A DNA stretch of 64,000 nt, taken from NCBI GenBank assembly GCA_963701265.1, contig OY969581.1, positions 2,108,001-2,172,000 of the forward strand. Reading direction: 5' to 3'. Position 1 is the stretch's first letter; each line of letters opens with the position of its first letter. The position numbers and the translations under genes are program-made. A model generated the notes under the pieces. It was not told the origin of the DNA, searched no databases, and saw only the letters and a list, made by a program, of their open reading frames with translations. This document shows, one piece after another, positions 16,186 to 24,927 of the stretch. The stretch is from VRUE01 sp963701265 (GTDB taxonomy: Bacteria; Actinomycetota; Thermoleophilia; Solirubrobacterales; 70-9).

Positions 16186-17378
16186 GCCGAGGCCCCGTTG
16201 CCGTAGCGGGCGAGGATGCGCTTGCGGGCGCGGGGTTGGATGTTGGCCTGACTGAGGTCGCCGTCGTAGTGCTCGACCAGGATCGGGTCCATCACCCGTC
16301 GCCACAGCGGCGGGAACCAGGCGAGCACGATCATGCCGGCATAGCCGGTGGGCAGCTGCGGCGCCTCATCGACGTGGCGCAATGCCTGGTAGCGGCGGGT
16401 CGGGTTGGCGTGGTGATCGCTGTGGCGCTGCAGGTGGTAGAGCAGGACGTTGGAGGCGACGTTGTTGCTGTTCCAGCTGTGCTCGGGCCGGCAGCGCTCG
16501 TAGCGCCCGTCCTCTTTGCGCTGCCGCAGCAGGCCGTAGTGCTCGAGGTAGTTGACGACCTCGAGCAGCGAGAAGCCGAGGATCGCCTGCAGCACCAGGT
16601 AGGGCAGGACGACCGGGCCGAAGACGATCGCCAGCACGGCGAAGAGGCCAACGGTCATCGCCCAGGCGCCGAGAATGTCGTTGTGCAGGCTCCAGTGGGA
16701 CTTGCCGAGGCGGTCGAGGCGGGCGGCCTCAATCCCCCAGGCCGAGCGCAGGCTGCCCGAAACGGTGCGCGGCAGGAAGGCCCAGAAGCTCTCCCCCAGG
16801 CGCGAGCTGGCCGGATCCTCGGGAGTGGCGACGCGGACGTGGTGACCGCGGTTGTGCTCGATGAAGAAGTGGCCGTAGCCAGTCTGCGCCAGGGCGACGC
16901 GGCTGAGCCACTTCTCCATGCTGTCGCGCTTGTGGCCGAGCTCGTGGGCGGTGTTGATCGCGATCCCGCCGACCACGCCCATGGTCAGGGCAAGGCCGAT
17001 GTTCTCCAGGACCGAGAGGTCGCCGCTCGCCCAGAGCCAGCAGGCGAAGACCAGCCCCGCGTACTGGACCGGAATGAAGATGTAGGTGCACCAGCGGTAG
17101 TAACGGTCCTGCTCGAGCCACTTGAGCACGCTGTCGGGCGGGTTGGTCGGATCGACCCCGATCGCGATGTCGAGCAACGGAAAGACGCCGAAGACCAGCA
17201 GCGGGCCAAAGAACCAGAAGAACTCGAAGCCGGTGACCTCGACGCTGGCCCAGGCGAGGAAGGGAGCGAAGGGCACGACCAGGCCGAGCAGCCAGGCGTA
17301 GCGCTTGGCATCGCGCCAGGTCGCCGGATTGAGCTCGATCTCCGGCCCGTGGTCGTGACTGTGCGCCGCTGCCTCCAT
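16182..17378 (-). CDS. alkB: Alkane 1-monooxygenase
   Basis: A 398-residue membrane di-iron hydroxylase. The histidine boxes are HELGH (145-149), EHNRGHH (174-180) and LQRHSDHH (316-323), with the NYLEHYGL signature at 276-283, all diagnostic of AlkB. Six transmembrane helices are visible. It oxidises the terminal methyl of medium- or long-chain alkanes with electrons from rubredoxin. The start at 17378 is chosen because AAGGAGG lies 5 nt upstream; the frame stays open further upstream but that part is not AlkB-like. The first gene of alkB-rubA-tetR. Confidence 0.95.
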   Translation of the reverse strand: MEAAAHSHDHGPEIELNPATWRDAKRYAWLLGLVVPFAPFLAWASVEVTGFEFFWFFGPLLVFGVFPLLDIAIGVDPTNPPDSVLKWLEQDRYYRWCTYIFIPVQYAGLVFACWLWASGDLSVLENIGLALTMGVVGGIAINTAHELGHKRDSMEKWLSRVALAQTGYGHFFIEHNRGHHVRVATPEDPASSRLGESFWAFLPRTVSGSLRSAWGIEAARLDRLGKSHWSLHNDILGAWAMTVGLFAVLAIVFGPVVLPYLVLQAILGFSLLEVVNYLEHYGLLRQRKEDGRYERCRPEHSWNSNNVASNVLLYHLQRHSDHHANPTRRYQALRHVDEAPQLPTGYAGMIVLAWFPPLWRRVMDPILVEHYDGDLSQANIQPRARKRILARYGNGASA

Positions 17379-17417
17379 CCCATCCTCCTTGTCAAATCCC
17401 CAGTAAGCGTCCTCGTG

Positions 17418-17444
17418 GTTTACACCATAGCGATATTTGTAAAC
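17418..17444. promoter_or_regulatory. Inverted repeat upstream of alkB (candidate TetR operator)
   Basis: GTTTACA at 17418-17424 and TGTAAAC at 17438-17444 are perfect inverted repeats separated by 13 bp. They lie in an AT-rich stretch about 40 bp upstream of the alkB start. Size and position fit an operator for the TetR regulator at the end of the operon. Confidence 0.6.
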
Positions 17445-17559
17445 AGACGCAACAATTTGGATAATCGTGTTTCGGGAGGCGCAACGCGTAGCGATTCCCG
17501 GAGCGCCGGAAGACGTTGCACCGACCGCGAGGCGGCCTTCCTCGCTACCATGCCCAACC

Positions 17560-17784
17560 GTGTACACGCTCTTGGGATTCCTGCAGGTGATCATCAGCGG
17601 AGTGCTGATCTTCCTGATCCTGCTCCACTCCGGCAAAGACACCGGGCTCTCCGGCGCCTTCGGCATCGGCGGTGGCGGCAGCGCCTTCGGCGGCGGCTCG
17701 ATGGTCGAGCGCAACCTCGACCGGGCGACGATCTTCTTCGCCATCCTCTTCGCGGTCAACACCCTCGTACTGCTGAAGATCTAG
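17560..17784 (+). CDS. secG: Preprotein translocase subunit SecG
   Basis: A 74-residue protein with two transmembrane helices (about 2-22 and 52-72). Between them is the Gly/Ser-rich cytoplasmic loop LSGAFGIGGGGSAFGGG typical of SecG. It joins SecY and SecE in the Sec channel. I start it at the GTG at 17560, which begins directly at the first helix; the upstream in-frame extension is not SecG-like. In many actinobacteria secG follows tpiA, but here it stands alone, convergent with ccmF (4-bp overlap). Confidence 0.9.
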   Translation: MYTLLGFLQVIISGVLIFLILLHSGKDTGLSGAFGIGGGGSAFGGGSMVERNLDRATIFFAILFAVNTLVLLKI

Positions 17785-20219
17785 ACCGGCTCCGCCGGCC
17801 TCTTCTCCGCCCCGCGCTCCTGCGACCCGTTCGCGGCGACGCCGTCTCCGTTCGCGCCGTTGGCGGAGTCGAGGATCTCAACCGCCTCTTTGCGCAGCTC
17901 GGCGTCGAGCAGGGCGAAGTCGTGATCAGAGAGCTTGCCCGCCGCGTGATCGAGTTCGGCATCGCGGATCTCGCGGTACTTGGCTTCCTTCAGCGCCTCC
18001 AGCTCGGTGTTGGCGACCGGGACGCGGCGACCGCGGCGGGGCGGCCAGATCGCGATCAGCGCGCCGGCCAGGGCGATCAGCCCGCCGATCCACATCCAGG
18101 TGACCAGCGGGTTGACGATGACGCGGAAGGTGGCGGCAGCGTCATCGCGGAGGTAGCTCTCGGCGATCCGCTCCGCGGTCGCCGTCTGCAGGCTCTCGAT
18201 CGTCCTCAGCGCTGCCGGCTGCAGCTCAGGATTGCTGGCCGCGGCCCGCATCAGGTTCGATACCGCCCGGCATTGCGGCGGCGTCCCGGGGGCGCCGCGG
18301 ACACAGTCGCGGAAGCCTGCATCGGCGGCGCGCACGCGTCGCTGCACCGCGGAGATGTCGGGACCCTCCGAGATCCAGAAGTCGTTGGCGAGGCCGGCCT
18401 TGAGACCAACCTCGCTCGTCGCCTCGCCGTTGAAGAAGTCCGAGATTTCGCCACCGCTGACGCCCGTCGGCGGGTAGAAATCCCGGCTCGGGCGCAGGAT
18501 CGTCGGCTCCCCTCCCCCCTCTTGCACCGCCATCACGGCACCGAAGCTGAACTTGTCCTTGTCGACGGCGACCGTCGGCCGCACGTAGGTGACCGTGCGA
18601 CCGTCGATCTCGGCGCTTTCCCCCGGCCGCAGCTTGATGTCGCGGTTGGTCTGGAAGCTGGAGGAGGCGGCGATGCCGATCAGCAGCACGGCGATGCCGG
18701 CGTGAACGATGTAGCCGCCGTAGCGGCGCCGGTTGCGCGAGACGACGCCGACCAGCGCCGAGGCCATCGAGCCGCCCGCAAGTGAGCGCCGCGCCGCCGC
18801 GCCGCGCCAGAACTCCTGCCCGAGGCCGACCAGGGCGAAGGTGGCGAAGACGAAGAGGGCGAAGGCCCAGGGCTTGTGCAGAACATCGGTGAAGAGCGCC
18901 AGCCCGACCCCGACCACGGCAGCAACCAGCGACGGCACGAAGAAGACCCGCTTCGCCGTCGCCCAACTGACCCGGCGCCAGGCCAGCAGCGGCCCGATCC
19001 CGGTGAAGAGCACGAGCAGGATCGCCAGCGGGGTCGTGTAGCGGTCGAACCAGGGCGCCGCCAGCGAGGACTTGGTGCCGGTGAAGAGTTCCGAGATCAG
19101 CGGGAAGAAGGTGCCCCAGAAGATCGTCAAGCAGAGCGCCACCAACAGCAGGTTGTTGACCAGGAAGACGGCCTCGCGCGAGGCCAGCGAGTCGATCCGC
19201 TTCTCCGAGCGCAGGTCGTCGAGGCGGGAGACGATCAGCGCCGTCGAGCCGATCAGGACCACCGCGATCAGGCCGAGGATGTAGGGGCCGACGGTGCTGT
19301 CGCCGAAGGCGTGGATCGACTGCAGCACGCCGGAGCGGACGAGGAAGGTGCCGAGCAGCGCCAATGAGAAGGTGGCGACGATCAGGCAGGTGTTCCAGAC
19401 CTTCAGCATGCCGCGCTTCTCCTGGACCATGATCGAGTGCAGGAAGGCGGTGCCGATCAGCCACGGCATCAGCGCCGCGTTCTCGACCGGGTCCCAGGCC
19501 CAGTAACCGCCCCAACCGAGCTCGGTGTAGGACCAGCGGGCGCCGAGCAGCAGGCCGAAGCCGAGCAGGGCCCAGGCGATCAGGGCGAAGCGGCGGGTGG
19601 CGCGAATCCAGGAGGCGTCGATGCGGCGGGTGATCAGGGCGCCGATCGCGAAGGCGAAGGGGATCGTGAAGGCGACGTACCCCGAGTAGAGCATCGGCGG
19701 GTGGATCATCATGCTCGGGTGCTGCAGCAGCGGGTTGAGGCCAATGCCATCGGCCGGGACCGGATCGAGCGAGGCAAAGGGATTGACGCCGCCGGCGAAG
19801 AGCATCAGGCCGGTGAAGAAGCTCGCTATCCCGGCCATCACCGCGGTCGCGTAGGGGACTAGCTCGCGCAGCTTGTTGCGGGTCGAGTAGAGGGCAAGCG
19901 AGGAGGCGATCGAGAGCACCCAGGCCCAGAGCAGCAGCGAGCCTTCCTGGCTCGACCACATCGCCGCCAGCTTGTAGAAGTTCGGCGTCTCGATCGAGGA
20001 GTGCTGCTGGACGATGTTGAGCGAGAAGTCGTCGCTGGCGAAGGCGATCTCGATTAGCGCCACGCAGAGAGTGAGCAGGGCGCAGGCGGCGTAGACGGCG
20101 CGGCGGGAAGCGAGGACCCAGCGCTCGTCGCCGTTGCGGCCAACCAGCGCCGCGCCCACGGCGAAGAGCATCGTGGCGAAGGCCAGCGCCAGCGCGGCGC
20201 TGCCGAGGCTAGCTGTCAT
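17781..20219 (-). CDS. ccmF: Cytochrome c maturation protein CcmF (haem lyase)
   Basis: An 812-residue polytopic membrane protein with the tryptophan-rich WWD haem-binding signature WGGYWAWDPVENAALMPWL (about residues 235-255) and many transmembrane helices, plus a large periplasmic domain before the last helix. It joins haem to apocytochrome c in System I, taking it from CcmE. The C-terminal 80 residues are a charged cytoplasmic extension. The start is 11 bp inside the end of ccmE, so the two are coupled. CcmG- and CcmH-like genes lie at 25.6-26.7 kb; ccmABC are not in the window. Confidence 0.92.
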   Translation of the reverse strand: MTASLGSAALALAFATMLFAVGAALVGRNGDERWVLASRRAVYAACALLTLCVALIEIAFASDDFSLNIVQQHSSIETPNFYKLAAMWSSQEGSLLLWAWVLSIASSLALYSTRNKLRELVPYATAVMAGIASFFTGLMLFAGGVNPFASLDPVPADGIGLNPLLQHPSMMIHPPMLYSGYVAFTIPFAFAIGALITRRIDASWIRATRRFALIAWALLGFGLLLGARWSYTELGWGGYWAWDPVENAALMPWLIGTAFLHSIMVQEKRGMLKVWNTCLIVATFSLALLGTFLVRSGVLQSIHAFGDSTVGPYILGLIAVVLIGSTALIVSRLDDLRSEKRIDSLASREAVFLVNNLLLVALCLTIFWGTFFPLISELFTGTKSSLAAPWFDRYTTPLAILLVLFTGIGPLLAWRRVSWATAKRVFFVPSLVAAVVGVGLALFTDVLHKPWAFALFVFATFALVGLGQEFWRGAAARRSLAGGSMASALVGVVSRNRRRYGGYIVHAGIAVLLIGIAASSSFQTNRDIKLRPGESAEIDGRTVTYVRPTVAVDKDKFSFGAVMAVQEGGGEPTILRPSRDFYPPTGVSGGEISDFFNGEATSEVGLKAGLANDFWISEGPDISAVQRRVRAADAGFRDCVRGAPGTPPQCRAVSNLMRAAASNPELQPAALRTIESLQTATAERIAESYLRDDAAATFRVIVNPLVTWMWIGGLIALAGALIAIWPPRRGRRVPVANTELEALKEAKYREIRDAELDHAAGKLSDHDFALLDAELRKEAVEILDSANGANGDGVAANGSQERGAEKRPAEPV

Positions 20220-20610
20220 TCGAAGTCGTGAACTTCGACGGGCACTTGGTCACCAAAGTGTCCGGCTCACCGATGAAGACGCCGTTCTGGACTTCGCCGG
20301 TGAGGACGATCTCGCGGCCGCCGCGGAAGGGATCGGGGACGGTGCCGCTGTAGGTGACCGGGATGCTCTCGCCACCGCCGTCGCGATCGGCGACCCGAAA
20401 GCGCAGCTCCTCGTCGCCCTTTCGGATCGACCCCTTGACGACCTTGCCCGTCAGGTCGTAGCTGGTCCCCGGCGCTGCATTGAGCAGCTGCGAGGGCTCC
20501 TTGGCGGCCGTGGCGGCACTGAAAGAGGTGTAGACGAGCGCCACCGCCAGGAGGACGGCGACGCTTAGGGCGACGACTAGCCGGATCTTCCGCTTGCGCT
20601 GGGGATCCAC
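20209..20610 (-). CDS. ccmE: Cytochrome c maturation protein CcmE, cysteine-type variant
   Basis: A 133-residue haem chaperone with an N-terminal membrane anchor (about 10-30) and an OB-fold domain (YDLTGKVVKGSI ... VTYSGTVPDPFRGG). Classical CcmE binds haem through a histidine in HxxxY. Here the site reads KCPSKF (C123, F127), so it is the cysteine-type CxxxY-like variant with Phe in place of Tyr. It is followed by ccmF with an 11-bp overlap. Confidence 0.9.
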   Translation of the reverse strand: MDPQRKRKIRLVVALSVAVLLAVALVYTSFSAATAAKEPSQLLNAAPGTSYDLTGKVVKGSIRKGDEELRFRVADRDGGGESIPVTYSGTVPDPFRGGREIVLTGEVQNGVFIGEPDTLVTKCPSKFTTSNDS

Positions 20611-20640
20611 GAGTTGGGATTATCGCAATCTGGGTTGGGG

Positions 20641-20706
20641 GGCGAGCGTGCGGGGGTCTGCGGACGCGCTTCGCGCTGAGTGTCCGCAGACCCCCGCACG
20701 CTCGCC
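20641..20706. other. Long perfect hairpin between divergent genes ccmE and SDR
   Basis: Perfect 25-bp arms (20641-20665 and 20682-20706) enclose a 16-nt loop that itself holds GCGC-TTC-GCGC. It lies in the 126-bp gap between two divergent starts, so it is not an ordinary terminator for either neighbour. It could be a 5' leader structure for one or both transcripts, or a protein-binding site. Confidence 0.8.
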
Positions 20707-20736
20707 CTCAGCAATCCAAGTTGAGAGAATCACCAG

Positions 20737-21450
20737 ATGGAGTCCAACCCAAACGACAGAGTCCTGCTGATTACGGGAGCTTCGAGTGGGATCGGAGCGG
20801 CGACGGCGCGGGCGGCTGCGGAGCGTTATCGCCTCGTGCTGGCCGCGCGCAAACTTGAGCCGCTGGAGGAATTGGTTGAGGAGCTTGGTGGGGCCGATCG
20901 GGCTCTGGCCGTTAAGTGCGACGTCACCGAGTGGGATCAGGTTGAGGGGATGGCGGCGGCCGCGCTCGAGCGGTTTGGGCGCATTGATGCTGTCTTTGCC
21001 AATGCTGGCTTCGGTGCCACGCGCGGCTTTCTCGAGGAGTCGCCTGAGCACTGGCGCTCGATGGTGCTGACCAACGTCTACGGCGTGGCGCTGACGATTC
21101 GCGCCACCCTCCCCCACCTGCTCGAGCGCGGTGACGGGCACTTCCTCGTCACCAGCTCGGTCGCCGGACGGCGCGCATTGCCGGGCTCGCTCTACTCGGC
21201 GACCAAGTGGGCGGCGACCGCGATCGGCGAGTCGTTGCGCGCCGAGCTGCGCCAGATGCACGAAAACCACGCGATCAAGGTCACCCTGATCGAGCCCGGC
21301 ATGGTCGACACCCCCTTCTTCGACAATCGCCCCGGCGACTGGGCCCTGCAAGACGACGACATCGCCAAAGCGGTTCTCTATGCCCTCGAACAAGGCCCAG
21401 GCGTGGATGTCAACGAGATCCTCATCAGGCCTACCAGCCAGCCGATCTAA
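20737..21450 (+). CDS. Short-chain dehydrogenase/reductase
   Basis: A 237-residue classical SDR: TGASSGIG nucleotide motif (about residues 12-19), NAGFG, catalytic Ser in TSSVAG, and YSATK with the catalytic Tyr and Lys. An Ala-Arg-Lys stretch after beta-2 (LAARKLE) suggests preference for NADPH. The C-terminal RPTSQP is of the type seen in general SDR oxidoreductases of unknown substrate. The ATG has only a weak ribosome site. It stands alone after the long hairpin. Confidence 0.92.
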   Translation: MESNPNDRVLLITGASSGIGAATARAAAERYRLVLAARKLEPLEELVEELGGADRALAVKCDVTEWDQVEGMAAAALERFGRIDAVFANAGFGATRGFLEESPEHWRSMVLTNVYGVALTIRATLPHLLERGDGHFLVTSSVAGRRALPGSLYSATKWAATAIGESLRAELRQMHENHAIKVTLIEPGMVDTPFFDNRPGDWALQDDDIAKAVLYALEQGPGVDVNEILIRPTSQPI

Positions 21451-21475
21451 CTAGACCGGCTGGCAGCGACCAGCG

Positions 21476-24370
21476 CTAGCGCTTAGCGCCTTTCTTCTTG
21501 CCTTTGCCCTTCTTGCCGTGCTTCTTGCAGGGAGTGCGCAGCTTGGGCTTCATGTTCGCCTTCTTGCCATTCTGGCCTGTGAAGCGGGCTATGACTTTGT
21601 ACTTCTTCTTCGCGCAAAGGCTGCGCGTGTTGACCAGCAGCCCCTTCTTCTTACCGCCGCGCACGGTCAGCGCGAACTTTGAGACCGGCACGTCGGGGAC
21701 GACGTCGAAGGTCGTGCGCAGGCGCCCTTTGGCGCTGTCGATGCGGCCGGCGAGCGCGATGTCGACCTGACCGTTCAGGGCAGCGACCATGTCGGGCAGT
21801 TCGTTGTCGGAGGAGCGCAGGTAGACCGGGCCCTTGAGCGGCCCGTCGAGCAACGGCGTCTCCGCCGTCGCGTAGCCGTAGATCGAGTCCTGCGGGCATT
21901 TGTGGGCAGCGAACTGAACCCGCGTGCAGACGTTGGCGAGGCTCGACTGTTCGAGCGCCAGCGCTTTCGGCAGCGTCACCGCGGCGCGGCCGATGTTGGC
22001 GTCGCCATCGCGCGCAACCAGGATCGCCCGCAGCTTCGGGCTCTTGGCGCGGCGGGTGCCACCGAAGACCCGCATGAAGAGCTTCGGCTTGAAGTCGAGG
22101 TTCTCGCAGCCGTTCACCTTGAATGCCGATGACACGGCGAAGGAGCTGAAGGCGGCGGGGTCGAGCGGGTTGGAGCCGCCGCCCTTGAGCGACCCGGCCA
22201 CCGCCATGTGCGAGCAGTTGGTCGGGTTGAGCGCGAACTTGGGCCGGTCGAGCTTGACCGCGATCGAGCGGATGTCGAGCAGGGCCCCGCCGAACACGTG
22301 CGGGATCGGATCGGAGACCGCGTTCACCTGGGCCGTCGCCGGGTCGACGAACAGCGCCACCCTCACCACGACCGCGCCGAGATCAAACGGCCCGGCCGTG
22401 GCGGGGGTGATCACTGCCAGGGAGAGGGGAGCCCCGTGGTAGGGGCCTGAGAGGAAGGCCTTGCCGGTCGCCTGGTACGGATGCGATCCGCTGCCGGCGC
22501 GCACCGTCGCGCTGCCGACCAGGCTCTGGGCGGGGCAGCTGGAGTTGGCCGCCTCGGCCGCACCGCTGTTGGCGGCTGCCGCCGCGAGCGCCGAAGCTGG
22601 GCAGTAGCGGACCCCCGCCAGCTTGGCGGTCAGGCCGCGCGGCAACTTCACGTCAACGCCCTTCAGCTCCTGGTTGCCGTCGTTGCGAGTGGCGTTGAGC
22701 GCAAACTGGGTGAAGGCCCCGCCCTTGGGGTTGCTGTTGTTGCTGCCGAAGCTCGGGTTGAAAGGCCGCTCGCCCAGAGTTTTCGCGCAGGGGCCGCCGC
22801 CGGGAGCGGAGGTCAGGGTGAAGCCTTTGTCCTGTGGTCCGCCGTCGGGCGTGCCCGACCAGGCGGTCATCGCGTGAGCGGTTTTGTTCGGGCCGCAGGT
22901 GGGCGGGCTGGTCAGCGTTCCCTTACCGGCGTCGAGCGTGACCCGGACCGACGTGAACGGCAGCTGGGGCGCTTCGTGCACCTGCGCGGTCAGCTGGCCG
23001 GTCTGGGGGTTGGCGCTGACGTTGCCGAGCAGGCGGATCGAGAGGCCGCGGCCGGCCGACTCCGCGTCGATGAAGATCCGGTACTCGTTGCCCGAAGCCG
23101 GGTCACGGCTCTGCTGGGTGCCGAGGAAGACGTCACCGGTCAGGGTGCCGTCGGGCAGCGGCGGCGTGTCGATCGCGACCGTGCCGATCTTTGACCCGGC
23201 CGGGCACGCCACCGGGTTGCGGGTGCCCTTGCCGAACTGGGCATCGCTGCAGGCCTGCAGCCCGCTCGCCGCGGATGGGTTGAGGCCCAGCCCCTGCGGC
23301 AGCGAGACGTCGGCGTTGCGCACGTTCGACTGGTAGATCGCGGCCGGCGGGTCGAACGGGGTCGTCACCTCGACCGTGCCGCCCATCGGCGAGTCGGTCT
23401 GGTTGGTGCCGGGAGCCTGGGACGTGCCGGGTTCAAACGGGACTTTGTCGCAGCCGGTCGGCATCACCCGCGGACCGCCACCCGTTTCTTTGGGCAGCGG
23501 CGATTCGACGAACTCCGAACCGGCAAGGAAGGCTGGCGGGGGCGGCGCGGGGGCGCTCACGTCATAGCTGTCTTGAGGCGCTTCTTCCTGGGCCGAGTCG
23601 GCGTGCAACCACGTGTTGTAGACCTTTTCGAAGGCTGGCTGGTTGGGGTCGAAGCAGGTGCTCGGCGTGGTGATGAAGGCCCCACCGGGGCCACCCCCGC
23701 CGATCGTCCCGTCGAACACCAGGCGGTTCTTGAGGATTTTCGTGCCCAACGGGGGCGCCGGGACGTGAATCGTGAAGTACTCGTGGTAGTCGCCGTCCCA
23801 TTTGACGCCGGCGTTGAGGAAGACTTCGCCGAGATCAATGACGTTGATCAGGGTGAGATTGAAGCCGAACCGCGCCGGTTCGCCCTGACGCGGCACGAGG
23901 TTGTAAACAGGGAACGAGAGGGGGCCCACTACCAGGCCACCGATGGACACGGTGACCAGGCTGTTGCCGACCTGGGACCCGGGGGTCGTAGTCGCGCAGC
24001 CCGCAGCGGGGAGTTTGCCGCCTTCAAGCGGGCATTGGGGGGTCGCCTCGGGATTGACGCTGAGTCCCTGGGGAAGGTCGACGAGGACCGTTTTCAAGTC
24101 TCCTACCGGCACGTTGGAGGCGTTGTGCTTGACGATGATCTGCGTGAAGCCGGCTCCGGGATGACTGGCGGCTTGGGTCGAGAACTGTTTAGGAGTGTCG
24201 ACGCTGCATTCCGGCACGTCTTTGGTGCAGGTCCCAGCCTGCCAACCCGCTTCGACGGTTTCCGGCTTGTCTTCGATGATGTCGACGGCGCTGGCGGGCG
24301 TCGCGCCCAGCAGCAGGACAAGAAGCATGGATACCGCAGCACCAAGCCAAATCCGTCGACGCTTCCCCAT
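21476..24370 (-). CDS. Large secreted surface protein with four tandem beta modules, function unknown
   Basis: About 964 residues. I chose the ATG at 24370, which has GGGAGGAGA at good spacing; an ATG 27 bp upstream has none. There is a signal peptide (Lys/Arg-rich start, hydrophobic core, cleavage near ASA-VD). The remainder is built from about four divergent modules of roughly 200 residues. Each opens with an LPxGLxxNP-like strand, two cysteines framing a CPxxSxxG turn, and a GxLxGxVFL-like hairpin. The C-terminus is a strongly basic Lys/Gly tail of about 20 residues with a final Cys. No catalytic motif was seen. It is probably a cell-surface or matrix protein. Confidence 0.8.
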   Translation of the reverse strand: MGKRRRIWLGAAVSMLLVLLLGATPASAVDIIEDKPETVEAGWQAGTCTKDVPECSVDTPKQFSTQAASHPGAGFTQIIVKHNASNVPVGDLKTVLVDLPQGLSVNPEATPQCPLEGGKLPAAGCATTTPGSQVGNSLVTVSIGGLVVGPLSFPVYNLVPRQGEPARFGFNLTLINVIDLGEVFLNAGVKWDGDYHEYFTIHVPAPPLGTKILKNRLVFDGTIGGGGPGGAFITTPSTCFDPNQPAFEKVYNTWLHADSAQEEAPQDSYDVSAPAPPPPAFLAGSEFVESPLPKETGGGPRVMPTGCDKVPFEPGTSQAPGTNQTDSPMGGTVEVTTPFDPPAAIYQSNVRNADVSLPQGLGLNPSAASGLQACSDAQFGKGTRNPVACPAGSKIGTVAIDTPPLPDGTLTGDVFLGTQQSRDPASGNEYRIFIDAESAGRGLSIRLLGNVSANPQTGQLTAQVHEAPQLPFTSVRVTLDAGKGTLTSPPTCGPNKTAHAMTAWSGTPDGGPQDKGFTLTSAPGGGPCAKTLGERPFNPSFGSNNSNPKGGAFTQFALNATRNDGNQELKGVDVKLPRGLTAKLAGVRYCPASALAAAAANSGAAEAANSSCPAQSLVGSATVRAGSGSHPYQATGKAFLSGPYHGAPLSLAVITPATAGPFDLGAVVVRVALFVDPATAQVNAVSDPIPHVFGGALLDIRSIAVKLDRPKFALNPTNCSHMAVAGSLKGGGSNPLDPAAFSSFAVSSAFKVNGCENLDFKPKLFMRVFGGTRRAKSPKLRAILVARDGDANIGRAAVTLPKALALEQSSLANVCTRVQFAAHKCPQDSIYGYATAETPLLDGPLKGPVYLRSSDNELPDMVAALNGQVDIALAGRIDSAKGRLRTTFDVVPDVPVSKFALTVRGGKKKGLLVNTRSLCAKKKYKVIARFTGQNGKKANMKPKLRTPCKKHGKKGKGKKKGAKR

Positions 24371-24492
24371 CGTAAATCTCCTCCCGTCGTCAGCCATTTG
24401 CCTATCCCTACCCGATTTTAATGATTTACATCATGATTTTTTGGTATCTATATACCTAGAAGTTGGTAAACCACTCGAAAATCGGAGGAAGC
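24371..24492. promoter_or_regulatory. AT-rich divergent promoter region
   Basis: The 122-bp gap between the large surface protein gene and the winged-helix gene is far more AT-rich than its surroundings. It contains GGTAT-CTAT-ATACC, a 5-bp inverted repeat, and an ATCATGAT palindrome. These are natural candidates for operators of the adjacent regulator. No promoter was assigned with certainty. Confidence 0.45.
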
Positions 24493-24804
24493 ATGAACTG
24501 GCAGCTCCTGGCCCGGGCCAATACCCACCCCCTGCGGATCTCAATCTTGGAAGTGCTGGGGATGGACGGAGGACGCACCCTCTCTCCCAGCGACCTCAGC
24601 TACGAGCTGCGCACACCGCTGAGCAACGTCAACTACCACGTCACCGAGCTGCGCCGCACGGGCTTGGTCGAGCTGGCCGGCGAACGGCCGGTGCGCGGCG
24701 CCACCGAGCACTTCTACCGCGAGGCGAAGCACAGCTCCAATGGCAACGGCAACGGCAACTCCGCCAATGGCGGCGCGCGGAAGCGGAAGGCGGCCGCCGT
24801 TTGA
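24493..24804 (+). CDS. Winged-helix (ArsR-like) transcriptional regulator
   Basis: A 103-residue regulator started at the ATG at 24493, which has GGAGGAAGC directly upstream. Residues 1-75 form a winged helix: NWQLLARANTHPLRISILEV, then SDLSYELRTPLSNVNYHV (recognition helix), then the wing GATEHFYR. The C-terminal tail is low-complexity (Asn/Gly repeats and a basic end). No metal-binding cysteines were seen, so it is not a classical ArsR metal sensor. It is divergent from the large surface protein gene and may control it. Confidence 0.8.
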   Translation: MNWQLLARANTHPLRISILEVLGMDGGRTLSPSDLSYELRTPLSNVNYHVTELRRTGLVELAGERPVRGATEHFYREAKHSSNGNGNGNSANGGARKRKAAAV

Positions 24805-24927
24805 TCGAATGGCGCCCACGAGGGGCCAGGAAAGCAGCGGCAGCAAGCGGAAGTCGTCTGGTCAGCAAGGGCACGCACGTCAACCGTGCAGGCATAACTA
24901 CCGCTGCCTGAGGGCGTACTCGAATCG

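Noticed and set aside
15969..18785. Very long plus-strand open frame opposite alkB and ccmF
   Set aside because: Its translation is rich in Arg, His, Gly and Asp without any motif, while the minus strand encodes alkB, rubredoxin and ccmF with clear active sites. It is an antisense shadow of high-GC coding sequence.
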